Origin: Alisma plantago-aquatica
Lineage: Eukaryota > Streptophyta > Magnoliopsida > Alismatales > Alismataceae
Length of the DNA stretch: 64,000 nt
NCBI GenBank assembly: GCA_963693085.1
Contig: OY856413.1
Location: 539,356,879 to 539,420,878, forward strand
Direction: 5' to 3'
Part shown: positions 38,890 through 49,255 of the stretch, in pieces
Numbering within the stretch: the stretch's first letter is position 1
How the letters are laid out: each line of letters opens with the position of its first letter
Notes under the pieces: model-generated
Told to the model about the DNA's origin: nothing
Seen by the model: the letters and a program-made list of their open reading frames with translations, nothing else
Database searches by the model: none
Translations under genes and position numbers: made by a program

Positions 38890-40623
38890 TTTATCAATTT
38901 CTTCAAGGGTGGAGGCACACATCTCCTATGCAACTTTCTCTAAGTCCTGGAGGTGTGATTGTTTCCCCCTCTTTCTGGTGGAAGCTCATCCAGGATCCCC
39001 CGCATGGACCACCTTCTTGTTTCTGAGGTGGATACCAGCGGTCAGTTTGGTCTGGCTCCTGTATGTCACATAAGAAGGACTGTGGTTACCCATGTTGAAC
39101 TGGGTGGTAACGAAAGGGTGTGATTGCATAGAGCTTCCCTGAAGGACCTCATCGCCTGAGGGTCTTGCCACTGTGTGGCCAGAATTAGGGACAGAGACAT
39201 GTGAAGGCTCAGAATTATGAAAACGCGTGTTTTGGGGAGGTTGGTGGGTGCATGGAAAATTGGACGTTCCTTGGTTCTTGGGAACTCTGTTGTTCCTTTT
39301 TCTTTGACTCCAGTCAATGCCTCCTCCTCCTCTGTTGGTTATCCTTTCCGCAACCTTATCGACATCAATAATTTCTTGGACTTCTTCGTCTCCCTCTTAA
39401 TCAACCTCAAGCCCTTGGAACCTATTGTGACCCTAGAACTTCTTCTACTGTGGGGGTGTGGACTGTAGTTTCCTTGGCTTCCGCATTACTGGTTTGGCAT
39501 GGATATCTTCTGAGAAACCAACCATGTATTGCTGCATATTGATAGGGATGAGGGATCTCGTTTCCACACTCACCCGTCTGGTTGCATTCTCATCTTTGAT
39601 TTTCTTCTTGCAGTCCTTTTCAATGTGACATGCTCTTCCACAGTGGAGACATATATAGGGTATATTCTCGTACTCCACCTTGTATCAGATGTCGTCCATC
39701 GAGATCACAGGGACGAGTAGTGCAACCATGTTGAGTTCTACCGCTATGCGTGCAAAAATAGCCCCTCCGCTGGAGCATGGTGTTCATGTCTACTTTAATG
39801 GTTTTCCCTAGGCAATTGCCAATTTCTCACAGAAGCACTTCTTGGTACATGTGAATCAACATATTAGGGATGCGAACCCAGGTTATGATGCTTGGAGATG
39901 AGGCTCTGTCTGGAGAGAACGTCGGAGACCATCTTTGAACTGTTAAGTAAGAACCAAATATCAGCCAAGGCCCTCCTGCTAGTGTGTTAATGTAATCATG
40001 TTCTGCTTGTAGTTGAACAATGTAGTAATCATTCGCCACGTCGATCACGTTGAAGCCCCCACTGGTTTCCACATTACTTTGATTCTATCTCTTAACGTTA
40101 GGTATCCGATCTCTCATGAGAGAAGTTTGATGATAATAGAGTATTGCCATAGTTTCAGTAGGTCTTCCAGGGCTTCTTGATAGAGGTAGAAAGCTGGAAA
40201 GCCTTGCTCGACTGTGATTTTGATATATGAGGGAAGCAGGTTGGTGCCATTCTCGTCTGCATCTATCCGAATGAAGTTACATGGGTTGTCCCTCGATCCT
40301 TAGGTGACATTGTCCTTATAGGATGGCTTTGCATTGCCCTGGTAATTGGTGGTTTGTTGGCTTTGGCCCGACAGTGGGGGAAAGGGTTCTATAATTCTCT
40401 AGGAATCAAAGTCCATGGACGTAGAGCCGGTGGTAGGGGAACCCCTGTGGGCGCATTCGACTGACTGCCGGCCATAATATTCAAAATTAAGAGATAATCC
40501 TGAGGATCCCAACACCACCGTGCTGGAAGGACGGGAAGACGGGTCCCCATCTCCTTCATCTTCAAGAAAATGACAATCGCCTGGATGGTCACCTTCTCCT
40601 GTAGCGGAAGCCCTAACCGCCAT
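38890..40623 (-). pseudogene. LINE ORF1, gag-like nucleic-acid-binding protein
   Basis: It starts at ATG 40623. The middle part (about 39827-40072) has the GGPWLIFGSYLTVQRW pattern of the plant DUF4283/retrotransposon gag-like domain, followed by WVRIPN. A CCHC zinc knuckle (C-X2-C-X4-H-X4-C, CLHCGRACHIEKDC) is encoded at 39610-39651. Stops and frame changes occur between these parts, so no full protein can be made. In related LINEs this protein packages the RNA for target-primed integration. Confidence 0.75.
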
Positions 40624-40633
40624 TATAATTCGT

Positions 40634-40644
40634 TAAAGTGTCCT
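40634..40644. repeat. LINE target-site duplication, 5' side
   Basis: TAAAGTGTCCT is identical to 34767-34777. Confidence 0.88.
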
Positions 40645-41165
40645 ATTTCATACAAAATAATATGATACAATTGATAATAGAGTATAAATCCAAATTATTA
40701 AAGATAATGGTCAGATATAATAATGCATATTAAGATAATTTAATATAACTCTAGTTGTGTTAAAATTCCTAATGAGATAAATAAGAAATATATTGGGTTT
40801 GTGCATAATAATGAAATAGAACTCTTTTGGAAACAAAGTAAATATGACATGACACAATTAAAAGAATAATAATGATAATGTGATATCCTAATGAATATAA
40901 TTATAATAATACACAATTTTTAAAAAGAAATTGTAAAAGTGGAACCTTTAGGTGATCCATGAGAACCTGACCTATGTGGAGTTGCTTGAGAAGATTCTGA
41001 ACTCCCAAGTTAAGAAGTTGAAAAACAAGGAGTTTAAGTTAATAAAAGTTTTGGTGGAAGTTTAATGGAAACAACCCGGGAGTTTAGTGGTGAGATGTTG
41101 CATAATCACCCTTCTCACTTTGCTTTATATTTCTAGGACAAAATCCTCTTTAAGAAGTGGAGTGT

Positions 41166-42313
41166 TATAACATACCAAAACTTCAACATATTCTCTTTTT
41201 GGCCCTTTCCCAATATCTTCCTATCATTTCTATCCTTTTGGCCTTGATGATTAAATTGTAGAATTTATAGTGGTTTAGTGAACATTTGTTCAATAATTAT
41301 ACCAATGGAAGGGTTTATATACAAATACCTCAGTGAAATCTTATTTAAGGATCTAAAATGTAAAATTACCACTTAAGTGGAACAATGGTAAAAAAAATCC
41401 ATGTTAGAATTGTTAGGCCCCAAACCTTACTTAATGTATTGAACAAGCTTAACTACAAAATTATGTACTCTAAACATTAATATAACCTTATGAGGTGTTT
41501 TGAAGTCATGATACAAGATTACGTTTCAAGTTTGGTCCAACTTGGATGTTTTTTTATGCAAGTTATGTAATTATATGCACATTTGGGACTTTTATTCAAT
41601 TTACCCAATTCAGAGGTTTTCTTTGTAAATTTTCACATGCATTATAATATTAATATATTCCCTTAGCATTCTCAAGTTTTTGAACAATGGGGCACCTAGT
41701 CACACCTTGGTTTGAAGGTGTTTCTTTCCAAGGGCATTTTAGGGATTTCCTCTTTATAAATGAGCTTATCTTTAGAAGCTATCAACCAATGGGGTTATTT
41801 ATTTGAGTTGAGGTCAGTTGGGATGGCCTCTAAGTGTACATAAACTGACATTTGATGTTCAAGAAGGCTCTATGAGCTGTCCTCTTGCATGGCCATGAAA
41901 TCCCTAGGCTAAGGACACATGGAAAGCTCCATGGACACCTCATGCTTGACTTCCTCCTTATCCATAAAGGCTTGCATGTCCATGGGCACCCTTAGCATAG
42001 GAAAAACTGAAAGTAACTTGACACCTTATGCTTGACTTCTTCCTTTTCCATAAAGTCTTGCATGTCCATGGACACCCTTATACATGACACATGGAAAGTC
42101 TTATAGACACCTCATATTTGACCCCTTCTTTATAAAGCTATGTCTACCCCTTCCCACCTCCCAATCCAAGAAGCAATTCTCTCCTTATCTTTCCTCCAGC
42201 TTAGAAAATTGTTCCTACTCTATTTGTCCATAAAGGTGCTATCCCAAGGTAAAATAGAGTTCTTACCTTGGTGAAGAAGGCTCCTACGGTTCCAAATTTA
42301 CTTCTATTTAGGT
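41166..42313 (+). mobile_element. L3 LTR, 5' portion (right inversion breakpoint)
   Basis: It matches 30084-31225 of L2 and stops at 42310-42313 within CTATTTAGG. The inverse complement of its end continues directly into the sequence at 22232 with about four bases missing (compare L1 at 25980-26000). The downstream sequence is minus-strand Athila coding DNA. Confidence 0.86.
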
Positions 42314-44126
42314 GTCAGATGACAGTTGTCCTCCTGAGCGGCAGAAACCTCCCGCCTCTGAAGTAGTCCACACGGACCACCTGGAACTCCACACTCCTTG
42401 TCCCACAAGGAAGTGGAAGGAGTCGCACCCTTTTGTTGACGTACTAGTCGCCAACACACTCTCCTGCCTCCAGTTGCAACTGTAGTTGTCCTTCCCTTGC
42501 TGCACCTCCCTTTACGGGAAGCACTTGCCTGGGCTCTCTCTCGGTTACCAAAACTAGAGAGAACGACAACTTTGCAGAGCAACTGGTTGCACTGAGTTGT
42601 ACTTTGAGAAGCCCCCAATACCCCTATATATATAGGTGGGTCATGGGACAGGGTTCTCTGTCCCCGACAATATGGGACTAAAAGCAGGTGTAGAAGGGTT
42701 TGAGATTTTCCACAAAAGCAACCAACTCGCAACCTGAACCGATCGGTTCACAAGTGAACCGGTCGGTTGGGGACCTGAACCGGTCGGTTGGAACACCAAC
42801 CGATCGGTTGGGACCCATGAGCTGATCGGTTCACTTCTGAACCGGTCGATTCGTGGTCCTGATCAGTTCCCGATTGACTTTCCTTCTTTTGTCATCTCCG
42901 TTGTGGGAGGGTTTTGGTGGCGGTGTCTATGAACATCATGAAGCTCCCGGGTAGAAGCATGGATGCTTCCACAGAGCTACTCCTGATCGAAGAGGTGTGA
43001 AATCCTCCTCTTCCTCCACAACGTCATTGTCTGCATCATCGTCATGTCCTACATCCTCATCTTCCTCGGAATCCTCAATAGTAATGATAGGCCACCGGAA
43101 GTGTTGGCCTGGCTGGAGGTTGAAGACGGGGTCTGGTAGTACGTGCTCCTGATACTCTTTATTAATGTGGCAATGAGCATATACCACACCATCACGGAGT
43201 GTAAGAAGATTGGAGTGGTGGAAATGGGCCAGATTAACAGGGTTTTGGCTGACCAGTGGAGGGAGCGTCGACAGGTCTAGCCCAAGATAGAGGGCTAGTG
43301 GCGTGATAAGCCCCCCAAAGTGAATAGGGGTTCATCTAGTGCTCCTCTTCACTGCCATCACGCGTGTCAAGAAAAACGCGCCCCAGTTAAGCATTTCCCT
43401 CTTCAGCAGCTTGTAGAGGAAAAATAGGTTCGTCTCCTGGAACTTGCTCAATGACAATTCTCCACGAGTAAAGAAAATAATACACAGCATATGGTGAAGA
43501 ATCTGCACGAACAGGTGCTTGAAGTTGGCGACGGCTGCATTGTGGTAGCTAAGTGTCTTTCCTGTCAGTGCGGTCACCAACTGCGAGAACAACTCTTCAT
43601 AGTCGGCCCGATTGTCCGGCCATTTGTACTGCTCGAGCGAATGCCACCATTTGTAGACTGAGTTGAACTATTTGAGCGTGATGTTGTAGTTGCAGTTGAA
43701 CAGTCGAAAGGAGACTCGGCCCTTGATCCATTCACAATCGGTGGCGATGAGGTCGTTGGGCATGATGCAAATGTTGAGCGATGCCATGAATTCCACAACA
43801 AGTTCCTTGTATGTCGGCCACTCACCAAAGAAAGTATGTCCCTCAACATGATAAGGGACTCATTGCCCCGCATATGTCAAACTCCCAACTTGGCCATGGA
43901 GGACATAGTTGAGGTTGTCCTCAAAGACAAGGTCTCTGATCAGGGCCCGATCAACGTAACGATTGGGCTCGATTGACCGTTTCATTAACTCATCAAAGAT
44001 CTTCTTCACATCTGCCGAGAGATGTGCAATTCTCAAACGGGGAATGGAGCATGGCGGTGGTGGTATGAATATCTCGATCTCCATTTTAGCAACATGTGAG
44101 GAAGATGACGCTCCATGCCCCACCAT
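42314..44126 (-). pseudogene. Athila second ORF (env-like/unknown), N-terminal and middle part
   Basis: It starts at ATG 44126. Several frame pieces follow in order: 43860-44126, 43690-43860, 43332-43592 and 42936-43187. They encode a region with a KWWHSLEQYKWPDN-like segment, an RGELSLSK segment, a KREMLNWGAFFLTRVMAV segment, then an acidic stretch rich in Asp/Glu. This composition resembles the plant retrotransposon protein found downstream of integrase in Athila/Tat elements. The 42314-42900 portion is atypical: it carries a palindrome array and a TATATATA tract, and may itself include an insertion. The frame at 42314 is in phase with 22233. Confidence 0.6.
42735..42862. repeat. Array of ACCGATCGGTT / ACCGGTCGGTT palindromes
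   Basis: At least six copies of an 11-base near-palindrome (ACCGATCGGTT, ACCGGTCGGTT and variants) lie within about 130 bases, in pairs with short spacers such as CACAAGTG. The layout matches the TCGATACCATCGA arrays of the same element, but the word is different. Confidence 0.8.
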
Positions 44127-44213
44127 GATGAACAGAGAAAAGCAGCTCGGTGAAGGTCGAAGAAGATGATCTCCACAATCAATGATGAACTCAGGGAAGA
44201 TGTGTAGCTTGGC

Positions 44214-44495
44214 GGATGCTCGGTGAATGTCTTTGTCTGCTCATCAATGCTCAATGTCGAGGTTGAGGAAGAATACTCTGAAGGTGTGAAGAAAAAAATG
44301 AAATACAGCCCTTCCTTTTATAGCTGAGGTCGACGCCCCTGGTACCCCGTCGATGGATGCTCGGTGAATGTCTTTGTCTGCTCATCAATGCTCAATGTCG
44401 AGGTTGGGGAAGAATACTCTGAAGGTGTGAAGAAAAAAATGAAATACAACCCTTCCTTTTATAGCTGAGGTCGACGCCCCTGGTACCCCGTCGAT
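44214..44495 (-). repeat. 141-bp tandem duplication upstream of the second ORF
   Basis: 44214-44354 and 44355-44495 are the same 141-base unit with about two differences. Each contains CTATAAAAGG on the minus strand. The duplication begins about 90 bases upstream of the ATG at 44126. Confidence 0.92.
44313..44463 (-). promoter_or_regulatory. Candidate duplicated TATA boxes for the second ORF
   Basis: The minus strand reads CTATAAAAGG at 44322-44313 and again at 44463-44454, a good plant TATA box. These lie about 190 and 330 bases upstream of the second ORF's ATG. A separate transcript for this ORF would be consistent, but only the sequence supports it. Confidence 0.4.
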
Positions 44496-45040
44496 ACCAT
44501 CGACGGGGTGTCGATGCTATCGACACATGTAGCACAATCCATCCTTCATTGGCATCGATGGTCGTCGATTGTTGGATGTGGGGGCCCTGATCGGTGACAC
44601 ATCGATACTATCGACAAGGATCGATGGTATCGACCCATCCCATAGATCAACCTCCAGATTTTACGTGCTTTGTTGATGGTGTCTCGTGGATCGCTGACGT
44701 GGCCCGTCAATACCATCAACATAGCGTCAATGGCATCGACTTCTATATGCATCCATTATCCTCGAGAGGCCTTGGTAGTGGATTCCTCTGAAGTTGTGTC
44801 GATACCATCGACATAGGGGTCGATGGCATCGACTTCACTGTCAAAGATTTGTCTGAATATCTCCAGATATATCGTGAGCATCGACCAGGAGGTCGATACT
44901 ATCGACGTGCTCCAGAATTTGAGTCAATTCTCCTGCCTTGTCGATAGTATCGATGGAGAAAATTTTCTATAGTTGTCACTCTGCACCCTCATTGCTACCA
45001 TCGACACACAAGTTGATGGTATCGACATCCAAGCAGTCCT
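44490..45040. repeat. Palindrome-rich spacer after integrase
   Basis: About seven pairs or singles of TCGATACCATCGA-type words with variants (ATAGTA, ATGCTA, ATGGCA centres) lie between integrase and the second ORF. Most are close pairs in opposite orientation. This is the same word family as in the LTRs. Confidence 0.82.
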
Positions 45041-45149
45041 ACACACTTAACACACACATCAGGGTATCATTTTTACACTAAAAATGAAATTAACCAAAAC
45101 TACTGAAGTAAATGGAAATGAAATCTACCAATGGTTGGGTTGCCTCCCA

Positions 45150-48100
45150 ACAAGCGCCCTACTTTAACGCCTTAGGCAAGATGAACTCAAGTTGTTCATT
45201 CTTCCTTAAGCACCATGAGTTTAACCTCATGCACCTTCCTTGTGTATTCCTCCCCATAATAGTGCTTCAATCATTGACCATTCACTAAGAATGTTCTATC
45301 ACCATCCTTAACCATGATATAACCATGAGGTCACACCTCCTCTACCATTAACGGTCCACTCCAGTGGGATCGCAATTTTCCAGGATGAAACTTTAACCTT
45401 GAATTGAACAAAAGCACCCTTTCACTCTTTTTGAACACTCATAGCTAAATGTGGCAATCATGGATTTGCTTTGTTTGCTCCTTATAGATCCTTGAGTTCT
45501 CATATGCATTCATCCTTAACTCATCTAGCTCATTGAGCTCTAACATTCACTTTATCCCTACCTCGTCCATGCTTAAATTCAATTTCCTTAGCACCCAGTG
45601 CGCTTTGTGCTCCAATTCTACCGGTAGATGACAGGCCCAGTCATACACCAACCTAAAAGGCATAGTTCCTATAGGTGTTTTAGATGCAGTCCTATATGCT
45701 CATAGTGCATCTGGTAGCAACACACTCCAATTCTTCTTTGATGAGGCCATTGTGCACTCCAAGATCTTCTTAATTTCCCTATTTGACACTTCCACCTAAC
45801 CTTGTGTTTGCGGGTGATATGGGGTACCTACATTGTGTTTAACCCTATATTTGCTATATAATGCAAAAAATTTCTGATTCGTGAAGTGGGTGCCCTCATC
45901 GCTAATGATCATATGTGGCACACCAAACTTGTAGAAAATATGATCCTTCACGAACCTACACATGATTGCAGCGTCATTAGTCCTTGTGGGTATTGCCTCT
46001 AACCACTTCCATACATAATCGACAACAAGCAAGATATATAAATTAGAATTAGAGGATATAAAGGGTCACATGAAGTCAATACCCCACAAAACAAATACCT
46101 CAACTTCTTGAAATACATTGAGGGGCATCTCTTGCCGTTTTGAGATATTACCTACCCTTTGACCAGAATCACACTGCCTCACATAGTCATAGGCGTCTCT
46201 GAAAAGTTTAGTCCAATAAAGGCCACTCTCTAGCACCTTGGCCGCCATCCTTGCACTCACATGATGACCATCGGTGGGTAGTGTATGACAATGTCTAAGC
46301 ACACTATCATATTCATTTTCTGGTACACACATGTGCAAGATTCCATCCCTACATTGTCTCAACAGAATAGGGTCATTCCGAAAATAATATCTCAAAGAAT
46401 GGAAAAACCTTTTTTTCTCTTGATAAGTCCAATCATCCGGGATTTCCTTACATGCAAGGTAATTGACAATATGCGAAAACCAAGGATCCATAGATTGAAT
46501 TGAAAGAATATTCTCATCCGAAAATGTCTCGGTAATGGGTATGTTAGTATCTCTCTCATTAACCCGCTCTAACTGAGATAAGTGGTCCGCGACCACATTT
46601 TCAATGCCCGCCTTATCCTTAATTTCAATGTCAAATTCTTGTAATAATAAGATCCACCTATTCAATCTAGGTTTAACATCTTTCTTCTCCATTAAGTATT
46701 TTATGGTGGCATGATCCATCCACACCACAACCTTAGAACCCACTAAATATTGCCTAAATTTTTCGAAAGAGAAAACCACGGCAAGTAATTCTTTTTCAGT
46801 AGTGGTGTAATTTAGTTGAGCATCATTTAAAGTTTTAGATGCATAGAAAATCATTGTAGGTTTGTTCTCAAGACGCTGCCCCAGAACAGCCCCTATGACA
46901 AAATCTGACGTGTCACTCATAAGTTTGAAAGGCTTAGTCCAATCTGGCATTTGAACAACCGGCGTAGAAATCAATTTTTCCTTAAGTACCTCAAAAGCAT
47001 GCAGACATTTATCGTTAAAATTGAAAACTGCATCTTTCTCAAGCAATTCTGATAGCGTCTTAGCTATTTTAAAAAAGACCTTGATAAACTGGCAATAAAA
47101 CCCTACATGACCAAGGAAACTTCGCACCCCTTTCACCGTATTCGGTGGAGGTAGTTTGGAAATAACCTCAATCTTTACTAGATCCACCTCCAGTCCCTTA
47201 CAGGACACGTACCTTGTGTCCTAGCACTATGCCTTCATTTACCATCATATGGCACTTTTCCCAATTGAGGACCAAATGCGTGTCCTCACATCTCTGCAAC
47301 ACCTTATCAAGATTTTGCAAACATTCGTCAAATGACACACCGTAGATGGAAAACTCATCCATAAATACTTCTAAGCAGTGCTCCACCATATCAGAGAAAA
47401 TAGCAAGCATGCAACACTGAAAAGTGGTCGGTGCGTTGTACAAACCAAAAGGCATGCGGCGGTAAGTGAAAGTTCTATAAGGACAAGTAAAGGTCAACTT
47501 CTCTTAGTCCTTAGGATCAATGGAAATCTGATTATAGCCGGAATATCCGTCTAAAAAGAAAAAAATGAGAGCGGCCAGCCAATCGCTCTAAAATTTGATC
47601 AATGAATGAGAGAGGAAAATGATCTTTCAAAGTAGCGAAGTTCAGACAGGTAATCAATACAAACACGCCACCCAGTTACCAATTGGGTGGTGATCGGTTC
47701 ATTCAACATATTTTGAGTGACCGTGATTCCCCCCTTTTTAGGGACTACATGTATGGGGCTTACCCATGTCGAATCTGAAATAGCATAAATGATGCCCGCC
47801 GAAAGAAGCTTGATTACCTCCTTCTTGACGACCTCCATCATACTAGGATTGAGTCGACGCTACGACAGAATCACTGGCTTGGCTCTTTCTACAAGTTGGA
47901 TCTTGTGCTGGCATAAAGTAGGGGAGATCCCCTTAATGTCAGAAGTGGACCACCCAAACGCACCACGGTGGTTCTTCAACACAATCATCAACTGTGCTTC
48001 CTCATCGACACTCAGATATGTCGATATGATCACTGAAAGCTTCTCATTATCTGCCAAGAAGACATACTTTAAGTGGGGGGGTGGGGGGGCACAGCGGCTT

Positions 48101-48457
48101 AAGTTCCAACTCAGGTGGGCTGACCAAGGAAGATTGAATCGGTGGTGGCAGCGGTCCCAGATCTTCATAGTGCTTGGCGTAATAGCAAGGAAGCACTTGA
48201 AGCATCTTTACACATTCTTGTAATGAGGTGCTTCTCATCCAATCTTCCATTAAGTTGAAAAGACATGCCTCATGGGGCAGTTGCGAGTATGATTCAAACA
48301 TGGAGACTACTATAGCCTCCTCCTCAGTAGATGGTGAAACTTCTTCTTCTTTATCATCGGGGTAACCCACTACTTTCACAAGAGAGATTACCTTCATCTG
48401 CTCCATGATATCCACAACAATTATTCCTTTATCTACCTTCGTCATTACATGATCCAT
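45150..48457 (-). pseudogene. Athila pol: reverse transcriptase, RNase H, integrase
   Basis: Frame pieces in order: linker with SADNEKLSV-like and GAFGWSTSDIKGISP (47860-48168); RT N-terminal part with SPIHVVPKKGG and WRVCIDY (47599-47841); RT core with MPFGLYNAPTTFQ and FMDEFSIYG (47198-47497); RNase H with [14 protein letters not shown] and an H2C2 integrase finger with [11 protein letters not shown] (46066-47208); integrase core with WGIDFM, ISDEGTHF and PYHPQTQG (45796-46070), continuing through an in-frame TAG to a C-terminal part near 45150. One frameshift sits in G runs at 48076-48090. The RT box reads FMDE where FMDD is normal, so a catalytic Asp is lost. Confidence 0.88.
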
Positions 48458-48538
48458 ATCAAGAAATGGCTTCCCTAAACAAAGAGAGATGTGGTGCTCA
48501 TAGTGCTTTATTTTATGACATTGTTCATTTGCTTGTGA

Positions 48539-49225
48539 CTACTTTGGATTTGGTGGCATGAGTATTTCAAATCTGTCATCGGCTACACCCATTGTCAACC
48601 AGCCTCTACCCATCTCCAGTATCATGTAGACAGTGGCTTGAAAGGGTATTCCCAAAAGTAGCTCATTACCTAGTTCATCTTGGATCTCCAAAACAACAAA
48701 ATCAGCTGGGAACACAAACCTATCAACCTTTTCTAAGACATCCTCACAAATACCATACGGCCTCACCACAGAATTGTCTGCCAATTGAATTGTCATATTG
48801 CTCTGTCGAGATTCTTTTAGCCCAAGCTTTTTAAATGTAGAGAGAGGAATCAAGTTGATACTTACCCCAGAATCACATAGTGCCTCACCAAATTTTACTT
48901 TTCCAATATAGCAGGAGATGTTGAAGCAGCCTGGATCTTGTCTCTTTGGTGGCAGTTTACCTAGAATGAAGGTGTTGACCTGCTCCTTAAGAACTACCAC
49001 CTCTGTATCAGTTATCTTCCTCTTCTTGTTAATTATGTCTTTCAAGAATTTGCCATACGAGGGTATCTGCTCAATCACCTCCAACAAAGGAATATTAACA
49101 GAAAGTTTTCTAAAACTATCCAAAAATTTCTTGAACTGTGCATCCACTTTCTTGGCTTTGAGACTGTTGGGGTAAGGGACGGGGACGATATGTGCCCTCT
49201 GATCTGGTGGCACATATGGCATCAT
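48539..49225 (-). pseudogene. Athila retroviral-type aspartic protease region
   Basis: The open frame of 228 residues has the active-site motif DSGVSINLIP (DLGASINLMP-like in relatives) at about residues 119-128, a GNELLLGIPFQAT flap-distal motif near the C-terminus, and an N-terminal gag-derived part beginning PYVPPDQRA. It is in the same frame as the upstream gag C-terminal piece (49256-49519), separated by a single stop, and ends at a TAG. It would cleave the polyprotein. Confidence 0.82.
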
Positions 49226-49255
49226 ATTATCCTTCTCCTTCTCTGTAATAGACTC

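Larger units (their letters stand above)
34778..40633 (-). mobile_element. Plant L1-type LINE, full length but decayed
   Basis: An 11-base target duplication, TAAAGTGTCCT, flanks it at 34767-34777 and 40634-40644. Removing the element restores the L internal sequence exactly as in region 1. Two minus-strand ORFs follow in L1 order: a gag-like ORF1, then ORF2 with endonuclease, reverse transcriptase, zf-RVT and RNase H. The 3' end is a run of nine C then eight A on the minus strand. At 5.86 kb with ORF1 starting 11 bases from the 5' end, it appears nearly full length, though with little 5' untranslated sequence. Confidence 0.9.
33184..41165 (+). mobile_element. L-family internal region 2, interrupted by a LINE
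   Basis: 33184-34777 and 40645-41165 together match internal region 1 over 2.1 kb and are split by the LINE. The primer site is at 33187-33198. The purine tract before the next LTR (41151-41165) is degraded, and the LTR's first dinucleotide appears as TA instead of TG at 41166. No intact coding region is present. Confidence 0.82.

Noticed and set aside
47789..48223. Plus-strand 144-codon ORF
   Set aside because: Opposite to Athila pol linker and RT on the minus strand.
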